A stretch of DNA of 64,000 bases from Tachypleus tridentatus (taxonomy: Eukaryota > Arthropoda > Merostomata > Xiphosura > Limulidae), in NCBI RefSeq assembly GCF_004210375.1, contig NC_134834.1, positions 16,043,857 to 16,107,856 on the forward strand, written 5' to 3'. The notes under the pieces are model-generated. The model was not told the DNA's origin and searched no databases. It was given only the letters and a program-made list of their open reading frames with translations. Shown one piece after another: positions 1-12,300 of this stretch; positions within the stretch are counted from its first letter, which is position 1; the number at the start of each line of letters is the position of its first letter. The position numbers were made by a program, and so were the translations under genes.

Positions 1-246
1 AAGCTCAGGAATGAATTAAACTGAATTTTTTTGTGTCTGATATTGCGGAAAAATCTACAGGGAGCTCTGACGTTAGCGTTCACCTTCTAGAAGGTCACGC
101 ACTCCAAGTTCAACTTACCGGCATTTGACATAACGAAGTATTTCTGTATCAGCTAGGCTGTGTTTTATTTACAGAGTTACTACAATAAAAACAGTCCGTA
201 ATTTTAAGTATAGAATATTGTAATATTTATACAATTTTCTTTCAAC
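1..246 (+). promoter_or_regulatory. Upstream region and 5' UTR of PGK
   Basis: The stretch before the PGK ATG must hold at least part of the 5' UTR and perhaps the promoter. Visible short motifs are TTCTAGAA at 85-92 (paired heat-shock-type NGAAN units) and CACGC at 96-100, which reads GCGTG on the other strand, a hypoxia-response core. No convincing TATA box was identified and the transcription start is unknown. The ATG at 247 is preceded by TTCAAC. Confidence 0.35.
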
Positions 247-308
247 ATGGCGTTAAACAAACTTGGAATCGATGCGCTTGATTTAAAAGGTAAAAGAGTA
301 CTGATTAG
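247..308 (+). CDS. Pgk: PGK exon 1
   Basis: Starts with ATG and encodes [20 protein letters not shown] plus two bases of an Arg codon. Donor is AG|GTAAGT at 309. The start is chosen because the residues match the usual PGK N-terminus. Confidence 0.93.
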
Positions 309-3300
309 GTAAGTTCACTCCAACGTTCATTTTCTTGCTGAAAACTGGAAGTAGTGGATGATTGATAGTAGCATACTATTATTACTAACTAAGCAGTACT
401 AGTATTAATAATAATAACAGACCGAGGGCTTCGAGACCTAATGCAGATCTTTAAAGTATTTAAAATCATAATGGTAAAGTTTCATAAATTTCTATACTAC
501 GTAGTTTAAATCACTTAGAAATACAGCTAGTCTGTTCAAATTGTACTGACCTTGGTAACCGGACTAGTAATATTTACGTGTCAGTAAATGGTAGAATGAT
601 TTTTAACAAAGTACCACTGGTAGTGGTGGTGTTTGAATGCAGAATTATTATTTAATAATTTATTTGCGTTACATATTCTGTTAAGTCCTTATTTCTTTGG
701 CTGTAGTTATTACTATTAAAAGATTTATAATTTATATCGGTTAAGCCTGTGTAATATATTATTCTGTATGTAATTTGGTGACACCTTGAAAGTACACGCC
801 ATACATTCTCTCACAAAACCAGTGAAATTATAAGACTGTGGTTTGAACATGAGTCTCTGATGTAGTGACGTACGAGGATTATTGTAAGAACTGGTTTAAG
901 ACTTGCAAATTATGGTCGCTAGTTAAAAGTATATAAATTGTGATTTTTGGTGAAAAAAATTTAACTGTTCAAGTCTATTTTTAGCTTCACATACAGAAAA
1001 ACAGGTAAGAATTAGTTTTTTTTTGTAGGTTAATAAATGAAAAACATCATGATGTTATTACAATTATCTTTCTGCTTCATGTTAAAGGCACAAGATATTT
1101 GTGTACTTGTGGTTTTTAGGAATCACGCTGGGTTTAGAAAAGTGTATGGCAGCCTTACACTTGTGTAAAGTACCACTGATTTCTAAGATTCATGATTTTC
1201 TATAATGACAATTGACAAACTGTAATAAAAGTGAACAAGGCACTATAACTGGGGATACTGTAGTACCCTACTGTTACTTACAAGTTATACAAGTCTTGTA
1301 TGCATGACAGACAAGAATTCTTACTTTAACAACTTCTTCCTACACCACTGGTGTGAATGTCGTTTTTTTATAAAACTTAAGATTTTACATGTTTTATGAT
1401 TTTCTATTGTAAGTTTCATAATAAGTAAATATATTTAATATGAAATAAATTGAGTTATGTTTCTCCATCATTCTCACATTAGTATTAAATAATAGATAAT
1501 TTATATTTTCACATATTCTCATGAATATGTGCATCATGCTTGTTCAGTACTTCAAAATAAATATTTTTTACAACTTCATTTCTTGAGTGATGTAATGTCC
1601 TACAAAGTTATTTACTTTTCTGATGTACTTTATTATCTTCTGTAATAAATGGTTGTTTTCTCACTAGCTTCAGTTTTTAGTGTACAGGTAAAACCTTGTA
1701 AACATGTGGCCTGATAATTAAATGTTCATAAAATGTCATTTGTTCAGTGTTTATCTAAAAATAACTTGAATTATTACTGTTGTTAAACTAATAAAAATTA
1801 TTAAATCTGTAATGTGAGTTACTATAAATGTTTTTTTTCTCCAAAATGTTTTTTTTAGGGTTGATTTCAATGTTCCATTAAAAGATGGGAAAATCACAAA
1901 CAACCAAAGGTATGAGACACATAAAATAATTTATTTAGTGTTAGTTTTGTTTTGAAAAATACAGAATGAAGACTTGTTCATATAGAATGGGTAAAATATT
2001 AAAGTGTGTGAAGTGAGGTTGTCCAAATGATTGATAGAACTTTGTGATTTCGTCTGCTGTACTGAAACGAGAGGACACGATTTTGAGATGTGGAAAGGCA
2101 GGTTTGGCTCCAATTAAGACAGTTGTTTTTTTTCTGTTAGGAGCATTGGCTCGTGAAGTGAATTTCCATTGAGAGTAAGTAAAGCTGGCATTTTACAACA
2201 GTAAAGAAGTCTCAAAACAGATCAATTTATGTAACAATCAAGGCATATAGTTAAAAAATTACATATTTATCGAAGCTTTACAAAATCTATGGTGAATACA
2301 AATTCCAGAAATATCTAATTTAGATTTCTTGTATGATTCAAGAAAAATGGTGTTACAAAATGTATACATGTTCTCAGATATGACAGTACAAAGAACCTTG
2401 AAGGACCAACTCAACCATTGGTCTTAACATTGTTATCCACTGCACTTTAAAAAAAATTATACCTATTTACTTGATAGTTAAAAGGTGAAACTTGTATTTT
2501 TAGCATTTAAATGTTTTTAGGGCCCAACCAGTTTTGAGTCAAGTGCCATGAGTAAATAAATGTGTGTATGTACTTAGGGTAATTTAAGTACTAATCACAG
2601 TTTATATAAAACAAGTTTTGACATTTTGTTACAAAATATTTGAGATAATGTTTTAATTGCAGTTATGGATAATTATGTTCATTTTTTTTTTGTACCAGTC
2701 TAAATTTTATCTTCAGTTAACACTGCTGTGCATGGTTCAATGTTCTCATTAACATTTCAGATTATCTTCAGTTAACACTGCTGTGCATGATTCAATGTTC
2801 TCATTATTAACATTTCAGATGGATAATTCTTAAATTTGAATAAACAGAAACATTCTAAAAATTCCAGAATTAAAACTATTTATATCAATATGAGCAGCTT
2901 TGTTTGTTACAAATGAGAAATATTTCGCAATATTCCTAAAACAGCAAATGTTACTAACCTGTTGACTCCCAAGTATTTCAGCTGCTACAATACAACTCTA
3001 ATGCTTCTTCATTTTGTAACGTTTTTGTGACGCCATTTTGGATCGAAAGTGAAACAATTTGTAAGTAGGTCAGCTGCATGCATGGTGCTGACATCTAGCG
3101 TTGAAGTTAGGTATTATTGAGAATGAATTAACTCATCCATGGCACTGTGTTACCAATCAGCTTGAACGAGTTATCTCATCTTCGTCAGTGAACAGGTTAA
3201 AAACAGTAAATCCTGATGTCATCAATTTGATTTCACTCATGTTACTGAAATTTAAAAACAAATTTTGTGAACAGTATAATTTTTCAATAAGTTATCAGTT

Positions 3301-6300
3301 CTTTTGAAACCTACTGAAATACCAATGACAATTCATTCCATAAGCCAGTCATCCTATAAGTAATATTTGACTTAAATGGGTCCTGGTCTGTGTTTTCCAA
3401 GTCTCATATGTGTCTTCTCACTGTAGTATCTTAAGAATATAGTAAAACCAGAGATGCCAACTATTACAATTTTGGTGTATATATTACAACTATATGCTCA
3501 TACAGACGAATATTATGACTTGTTGCAACTCCCAAATTATTATATATTATATAGGCCTGTACAATAGTGATAAATTGTTCCCCCAGGGGTTGAAAGGGGT
3601 GAAAAGAAAATTTCTAGTGAGACACAAATAAATTTTGATAATAAATAAGAGACATAGTCCAAATGGCTACTTGCGATAATCACGTTTGTGCTTGAAATAA
3701 TAAAAAATATTTGTACCTCTGACGTCTACCAATAGTTTGAGTGCGGTGCTTCTCCATACTGGGTTCGTGGAGGAATCCATAGTTACGTCATCAGTGCTTG
3801 TCAGCCAATCAGTGCTCACGTAGATGGGTATTTCTTGTTTTCTAAGCGGCATAGAAACACCAATGCGATCGTTCACAAGTTGGGAAAAAAAGAGGCCTCG
3901 TTCACCAGATTGTCTTGTTTTTGACAAATCTAAAAGGACTGAAACTGTGAAAGGGCTCTGTCTACAATCATTACGCTCAGTCATTTGAAATAGTTGGCAT
4001 CTCTGTAAAAATAAATTTCATGGTTATCTTATGAACCAGTTAGATAACATTGTAAACTTCAATAAGATTGTTTTTTTCACTTTTAATCAGCCAGATAACA
4101 CAACATTCTTTACAAAGATAATGGATTAATATCTTTTGTTAATGTTGAAAGTTTTGCATTTTTTAATAAAGTTCTGTGCATTCAGAACTTGCAAGGCTAC
4201 ACATGAAAGTTTAATTAAACAGTTATGTTCTTAGAGCAGTGGTAAAATAATTCAGGAACATTATAAATGTTGTGAAGCTTTGATAAATGTGTAACTTTTT
4301 AATTGAAAGAAAAACATCATTGTTACATCCTTATTCATCTATCTTGAGACTTCTTTTACGTCATTAATTTGGTATTTTGCTTGGACAAGTCAGTTTGATG
4401 AATATAGTTCATGATGAGTTTATTTAAGTGACTCAATAGTTGGAAAGTACTTTGATTATTTTAGGTACGTACATACGTTTTGAATTGTGGGTTCTCTAAT
4501 AATTCTGTTCACATACTGATGAGAGATTTTTTTAATTCTGTGCAAAGCTACACAAGGGCTGTCTGTGCTAGCCATCCCTAATTTAGCAGCGTACATGTAC
4601 AGCTAGTCATTACCACCCACTCTTGGGCTACTCTTTTACCAATGAATAGTGGGCTGATGAGAGATTTTTCAGAAACTACATTTTGCATGTGTATAAAGTT
4701 TAATTGAATATAAAAAAAATTCCCAGAGTATTTTACAGAAGGAGAATTTGAAGTTCCATCTACAGAAATATCTAAACATATCAGCTCATACTTGTATCCA
4801 CATATTTAATCTTTGAACTCCTTGCATAATTTCTGACAAACAAAATGACCTGAAATTTTCATTTGTAGGATCTTCACCCTGCAAAATATAAAGGAATAAT
4901 AATTTTCAAAGGAATTTTGAGGAAGCACCGTGGATAGGAAAGTCGGGAAGAGTTTTGAGGGACTCTCGAGTTTCACTAAACTGGTTTATTTAAAAGTTGG
5001 TACTACCATTCAATAATCCACTCGGAATAATAATTTAAACTCGGACCTAGAAAATTTTCTACTTGGTTTCTCCATATGAGAGTGAATGCAGTTTGGGGGA
5101 ATCTTGGTACTGGATCCACAAATTACCCAACAAATTAAAATTACAAGGATGTTTCCAACGCTCAGGAATGACAACACTGGAGAACAACATAAGTGGATGG
5201 GTGAAAGTGGTTTTGTGTAGTTATTTTCTGTGTATTTTCCCGGGTAATTAATTTACTTAATATGCACAAACATGTAAAGTTAAGAATTTAACACAAGTAG
5301 TTTAAATTAAATTTGTTGGTTGTGCATTTGTTTTTGTAATATGAAAAAGGATCTGATACTTTAGGAAGTATCCATCAACTTGAAACAAATAATAAAATCA
5401 GTTTATGAAACAAAGCGTTTTGAGACGTCACTAAATGATCTGTATTTGAACTTTAAAACATTTGCTTATGTTAAAATATAACCTTTTCACACAGAATTGT
5501 TGCAGCTTTAGATACCATTAAGCACGCTTTAACTCAAGGAGCCAAGTCGGTAGTACTGATGAGTCACCTGGGTCGGCCTGATGGTCAACGTGTCGAGAAA
5601 TACTCTTTGAAACCAGTAGCAGATGAGCTGAAGACGTTATTGGGAAGGTGAGCCTTTGATTTGATTTTATGAGCTTGTTTGAAACCACAAGATGGGTTTT
5701 TTTTTTTCCATGCCTCGTGTATTTTGTGGTATCTAAACTGTAAAACCAACTATTGAAATAACACTGAATGTCACCGTACTTTCCCAATTTTATAATAATT
5801 TCTGACACTAAACCTATGACACTTTTATATTGAAGATGACTAATTCCTCTCTTCCTAATGGAGAAGAAAATTCTTGATGATGAGAAACCAACTTGAAATA
5901 AAAATGTATTTCAGAATATGGGTATAAACACTTTTATTGATAAGGAGAGAACAACGTTTTGACCTTCCTAGGTTATCTTCAGGTTAAGAAAATTGACTGG
6001 CTGATAGCACGTGTAATATAACAATGGTCCACCTAAGTGGGTGGATAACTTGCATGAATCATCTCTTCAGTTTTAAGTTTTATCTCGTAGTTAACAGAAG
6101 TTGATTTTTTAACTAGCATTTTGTTTTTCCACAATGCAAGTGTTTGGGAATTTCTTGTATTTCTACAAATGCCATTGAATTCCTGTAAAGTGGGAAGTAT
6201 AGTGTTTAATATAATATTACTTTATAACGTAGTTACTGCAAACTAATCCTGCATGTTGAAGGTTGTTCCTTTTTCTGGACTTCTGCTTGGAATCTTCCAA

Positions 6301-9300
6301 GATGATATTTATGTCCTATGCTGATCCATTCTTCTGGTCTCTTCTGCATGCTAACCAAGATATATAACTACAAGATTTATAGGTTTTCACAAATTGTAAA
6401 AGATACATAGTTTTTTGGATTGTTTTTTTGTACTTTTCACATGGTTTGTTCGTTTGAAAAGAAATAATATCAAAATATAAAAACAAAAAAATAAGTAGAG
6501 ATGCAAGGAGGATGAACAGTTGAAACAACTCTGGACTTTGCAGTAGAACTAGTTTGAGCTTGTAAGTGATGTAATGTTTGTTTAATGTTCTAGATTTTAC
6601 AAGTAAACAACTCTTAAATAAAAGGGGTGCATAAAAAATCTGCTGTTTCTAGTTTATTATCATTAAGTGTGGTGATAATTCCAAATGTAAATGTGGTGTA
6701 TATGAGAATTAAACTCTGTTATGAAGCTTTAATAAATTATCCAACCTTTCCATGTGAAACAGTCTCATAAGTTCTGTTATAGATTGTTTAGGTAGAGTAT
6801 ACCTGATGATATGTAGTTGAATGAATGGCAACTGTCTGTTGTAGGAAACAAAGTACAGAAGACAACATTTTGAAGGTCTTCACCTTTCGTTATCAGGTAA
6901 ACATACATGTGGTGTAGTTGGTCTTTATGGTATTCTGGTGGGCTGTGGAAGATATGATTGGTGGAGATATGATTCAACCAATGGTAGCCACTGTTTACTC
7001 ACCTGTAACTTGGAATCTGTTTAGTGAAGGTTTTATTGCAAAGATTCTTTGATTTTTATTGTATTCCAGAATTTGTGTTGATGATTCTAGTTTTTTTCCC
7101 AATTTATTTTGTGTCCAGTTGATAGGGTGTGTTTTACAATGACTGGATTTTGTGTCTTCATGAATCTTTTAACCTTGTTCTGAGCCTTTTCCCATTTCTG
7201 CAATATATATTCCATTATAAGAATGTGGAATTTCATATACAACTTGTGTTTTTTGTTGGTATGTTTTCAGTTTTGTTTTTCACCAAAAAGGATCTTAATG
7301 TCTTGGAATTTCCACTTGATCTCTGCATGGAATTTCTCAGCTATTTATTAGGTTTTCATGGATATCTTGCAGGTAAGGGAGGTAGTGGTAGTTTTTCTTA
7401 TCTTTTACATCTGTCGTGGTCTTCAAGGAGTTTTTGATGGAGAAGATGTAACCTTCTGTTGTTTAAAGCACTCTCCAATCTTTTGTTATTCTGTTTCCAT
7501 GGAAGTTTTAGTGCAGATGTTTTTTGCCCTTGTGTTTAGACATTGGATTATACCACATTTTATTTAATGTGAATGATAGGACTAGAGGTGTAGGTATCTG
7601 TTCACGTATTGTATACATTTGTAATTATTTTGTCTTGTCTCCTAACAAGTATTTCAGGAAATGGTAGGCTGTGTTGTTCCTCTACTTCTATGGTAAAATA
7701 GATTCTTTTCTCTCTAGAAATACCTTCTAGGAATTCTGGTAAGTTTTCATGACTGGGAGGTTCAGATAACAAAAGTGTTGTCAACATAAAACCATAAACT
7801 TGGTGTTATCTGTGTAGATGATTGGGCTCTTTCTTTAAAGCCAATATCAGTCTTGTAAATGTTCTAGTTTTTTTTTACATTTCAGCTGTGGCTGTAATAA
7901 CATCCAAAGTAATAAAATATAATCCCTCACAACAACAACATGCCGTGAGTGTTTTTTATATTTATATTTCCCAGAAGACTGTTAATAAAGAAATGTTAAA
8001 ACTCCATTCACATATATTTTTATAATTCTGTATACCATAAAATTTATTTAAGACATGTAAATTGTGTAATATTTTAAGTAGGAATACCTATTCATGTCTT
8101 TGCATAAAAGTTATTTTAAACTGTAAAATTTGCACCATGTAGACATTGGTTTTGTTATATTTTGTTTCCTAAAGAAATATGTTAATTATAATTAATTTTA
8201 ATTGGTATTGATTACAGAGAAGTTAAATTTCTACCTGACTGTGTTGGTCCAGAAGTGGAGGCAGCGTGTGATGATCCATCAGAAGGATCTGTGATTCTAC
8301 TGGAAAACTTGAGGTTCCACATTGAAGAAGAAGGAAAAGGAGTTGATGCTCAAGGACAGAAGGTGCTGTATATCTTAATAGTACACCATGCTGGTGCTCA
8401 AGGTGCTGTATATCTTAATAGTACACCATGCTGGTGCTCAAGGTTCTGTATATCTTAATAGTGCACCAAGCTCGTGCTCAAGGTTCTGTATATCTTAATA
8501 GTGCACCATGCTGGTGCTCAAGGTGCTGTATATCTTAATAGTACACCATGCTGGTGCTCAAGGTTCTGTATATCTTAATAGTGCACCAAGCTGGTGCTCA
8601 AGGTTCTGTATATCTTAATAGTGCACCATGCTGGTGCTCAAGGTTCTGTATATCTTAATAGTACACCATGCTGGTGCTCAAGGTTCTGTATATCTTAATA
8701 GTACACCAAGCTCGTGCTCAAGGTGCTGTATATCTTAATAGTACACCATGCTGGTGCTCAAGGTGCTGTATATCTTAATAGTACACCAAGCTGGTGCTCA
8801 AGGTGCTGTATATCTTAATAGTACACCATGCTGGTGCTCAAGGTTCTGTATATCTTAATAGTGCACCATGCTGGTGCTCAAGGTGCTGTATATCTTAATA
8901 GTACACCAAGCTCGTGCTCCAGGTGCTGTATATCTTAATAGTACACCAAGCTGGTGCTCAAGGTTCTGTATATCTTAATAGTACACCAAGCTGGTGCTCA
9001 AGGTGCTGTATATCTTAATAGTACACCATGCTGGTGCTCAAGGTTCTGTATATCTTAATAGTGCACCATGCTGGTGCTCAAGGTGCTGTATATCTTAATA
9101 GTACACCAAGCTCGTGCTCCAGGTGCTGTATATCTTAATAGTACACCAAGCTGGTGCTCAAGGTGCTGTATATCTTAATAGTACACCAAGCTCGTGCTCA
9201 AGGTTCTGTATATCTTAATAGTGCACCATGCTGGTGCTCAAGGTGCTGTATATCTTAATAGTACACCAAGCTTGTGCTCCAGGTGCTGTATATCTTAATA

Positions 9301-12300
9301 GTACACCAAGCTCGTGCTCAAGGTGCTGTATATCTTAATAGTACACCAAGCTCGTGCTCAAGGTGCTGTATATCTTAATAGTACACCAAGCTCGTGCTCA
9401 AGGTGCTGTATATCTTAATAGTACACCATGCTGGTGCTCCAGGTTCTGTATATCTTAATAGTACACCAAGCTGGTGCTCAAGGTGCTGTATATCTTAATA
9501 GTACACCAAGCTGGTGCTCCAGGTTCTGTATATCTTAATAGTACACCATGCTGGTGCTCAAGGTTCTGTATATCTTAATAGTACACCATGCTCGTGCTCC
9601 AGGTGCTGTATATCTTAATAGTACACCAAGCTCATGCTCAAGGTTCTGTATATCTTAATAGTACACCATGCTGGTGCTCAAGGTGCTGTATATCTTAATA
9701 GTGCACCATGCTGGTGCTCCAGGTTCTGTATATCTTAATAGTACACCAAGCTGGTGCTCAAGGTGCTGTATATCTTAATAGTGCACCATGCTGGTGCTCA
9801 AGGTGCTGTATATCTTAATAGTACACCAAGCTGGTGCTCCAGGTGCTGTATATCTTAATAGTACACCAAGCTCATGCTCAAGGTTCTGTATATCTTAATA
9901 GTACACCAAGCTGGTGCTCCAGGTGCTGTATATCTTAATAGTACACCATGCTGGTGCTCCAGGTTCTGTATATCTTAATAGTACACCAAGCTGGTGCTCA
10001 AGGTGCTGTATATCTTAATAGTGCACCATGCTGGTGCTCAAGGTTCTGTATATCTTAATAGTACACCAAGCTGGTGCTCAAGGTGCTGTATATCTTAATA
10101 GTGCACCATGCTGGTGCCTGGTTCTTTCTGTATATCTTAATAGTGCACCATGCTGGTGCTCAAGGTGCTGTATATCTTAATAGTACACCAAGCTGGTGCT
10201 CCAGGTGCTGTATATCTTAATAGTACACCAAGCTGGTGCTCCAGGTGCTGTATATCTTAATAGTACACCAAGCTGGTGCTCAAGGTTCTGTATATCTTAA
10301 TAGTACACCAAGCTGGTGCTCAAGGTGCTGTATATCTTAATAGTACACCAAGCTCGTGCTCCAGGTGCTGTATATCTTAATAGTACACCAAGCTCGTGCT
10401 CAAGGTTCTGTATATCTTAATAGTGCACCAAGCTGGTGCTCAAGGTTCTGTATATCTTAATAGTACACCAAGCTGGTGCTCAAGGTGCTGTATATCTTAA
10501 TAGTGCACCATGCTGGTGCTCAAGGTTTTGTATATCTTAATAGTGCACCATGCTGGTGCTCAAGGTGCTGTATATCTTAATAGTACACCATGCTGGTGCT
10601 CCAGGTGCTGTATATCTTAATAGTACACCAAGCTGGTGCTCCAGGTGCTGTATATCTTAATAGTACACCAAGCTGGTGCTCCAGGTGCTGTATATCTTAA
10701 TAGTACACCAAGCTGGTGCTCAAGGTGCTGTATATCTTAATAGTACACCAAGCTCGTGCTCCAGGTGCTGTATATCTTAATAGTACACCAAGCTCGTGCT
10801 CAAGGTTCTGTATATCTTAATAGTGCACCAAGCTCGTGCTCAAGGTGCTGTATATCTTAATAGTACACCAAGCTCGTGCTCAAGGTTCTGTATATCTTAA
10901 TAGTACACCAAGCTCGCGCTCAGGTGCTGTATATCTTAATAGTACACCAAGCTCGTGCTCAAGGTGCTGTATATCTTAATAGTACACCAAGCTCGTGCTC
11001 AAGGTTCTGTATATCTTAATAGTACACCAAGCTCGTGCTCCAGGTGCTGTATATCTTAATAGTACACCAAGCTCGTGCTCAAGGTGCTGTATATCTTAAT
11101 AGTACACCAAGCTCGTGCTCAAGGTGCTGTATATCTTAATAGTACACCAAGCTCGTGCTCAAGGTGCTGTATATCTTAATAGTACACCAAGCTCGTGCTC
11201 CAGGTGCTGTATATCTTAATAGTACACCAAGCTGGTGCTCAAGGTGCTGTATATCTTAATAGTACACCAAGCTCGTGCTCAAGGTGCTGTATATCTTAAT
11301 AGTACACCAAGCTCGTGCTCAAGGTGCTGTATATCTTAATAGTACACCAAGCTCGTGCTCCAGGTGCTGTATATCTTAATAGTACACCAAGCTCGTGCTC
11401 AAGGTGCTGTATATCTTAATATTAATAGTACACCAAGCTCTTATTGAGACCCATTCAAGTTTTATTAAAATATGATTGGTAGTCGTAATAAGAAACATAA
11501 AAGTGGTACAGTGTAAAACTACATTGACAGACTCAAGACCAACATAATTTATAAAATACAATGCAACAACTGCTACATTTGAAAAAAACAAGCAGAAAAA
11601 TGTAAACTTGGTTAAAAAAAAAAAACCTTCATGTTTTTGAACGCTGCAAAACAAATAAACACAACATAACCATAGAAAACACCCAGATATTGAGTAGGGA
11701 AACAAATATAAATAAATACAAAATCAAAGAAGCTCTACTTATACAGCAACTAAAAGCAAAATTAAAACCAATATAAAGGAACACCTTTATACCTATACTA
11801 ATTAATAACCTAACATACAACTGCAATGCCCCCTACAATCTGGTACCCATTTATACTCTTATGCTTAAGACGTGTGTCCGACAAAGGTCACTTTCAAACT
11901 CTCTCTTGACCTGAAGACCTAGAAAGGTCGAAACGTTGTTCTCTCCTTATCAATAAAAGTGTTAATACCCATACCAGCCGTTCTGAGATATTTTTATTTT
12001 AAGTGTTTCTCATCATCAAGAAGTAGTACAGTGTTTGTCGTCATGACAGTATTTTGTTCATTTGCTTAAGAAAATTTGATATTAAATAATGAAATTGCTA
12101 TACGTGGAAATGGAAATTTTTTAAAACTATAACTGTGGTTTAGCCAGTGCTTGTAAATGTAGGCTTATGTGCTTGTTCTGTTGCATGTAAATGTAGGCTT
12201 ATGTGCTTGTTCTGTTGCATGTAAATGTAGGCTTATGTGCTTGTTCTGTTGCATAAATGTAGGCTTATGTGTTGTTCCGTTGCAACGAAATGTAGGCTTA

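Larger units (their letters stand above)
1910..5494 (+). other. PGK intron 2
   Basis: About 3.6 kb. It holds a 57-bp tandem duplication (2709-2822), a short TIR element (3449-4005) and a truncated SINE (4528-4655). Nothing else was recognised. Confidence 0.75.

Noticed and set aside
7129-7567. Overlapping 102- and 69-codon frames in PGK intron 3
   Set aside because: Low-complexity, Phe/Leu-rich translations of AT-rich intron sequence; no domain.
8363-11440. CRISPR-like array
   Set aside because: Direct head-to-tail 40-bp repeats without unique spacers, in an intron of a eukaryotic gene. The same applies to the other arrays.
5868-12025. One 6-kb transposon bounded by inverted copies at 5.9 and 12.0 kb
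   Set aside because: It would enclose PGK exon 4 and its intron boundaries; the copies are better explained as separate insertions of a dispersed family.
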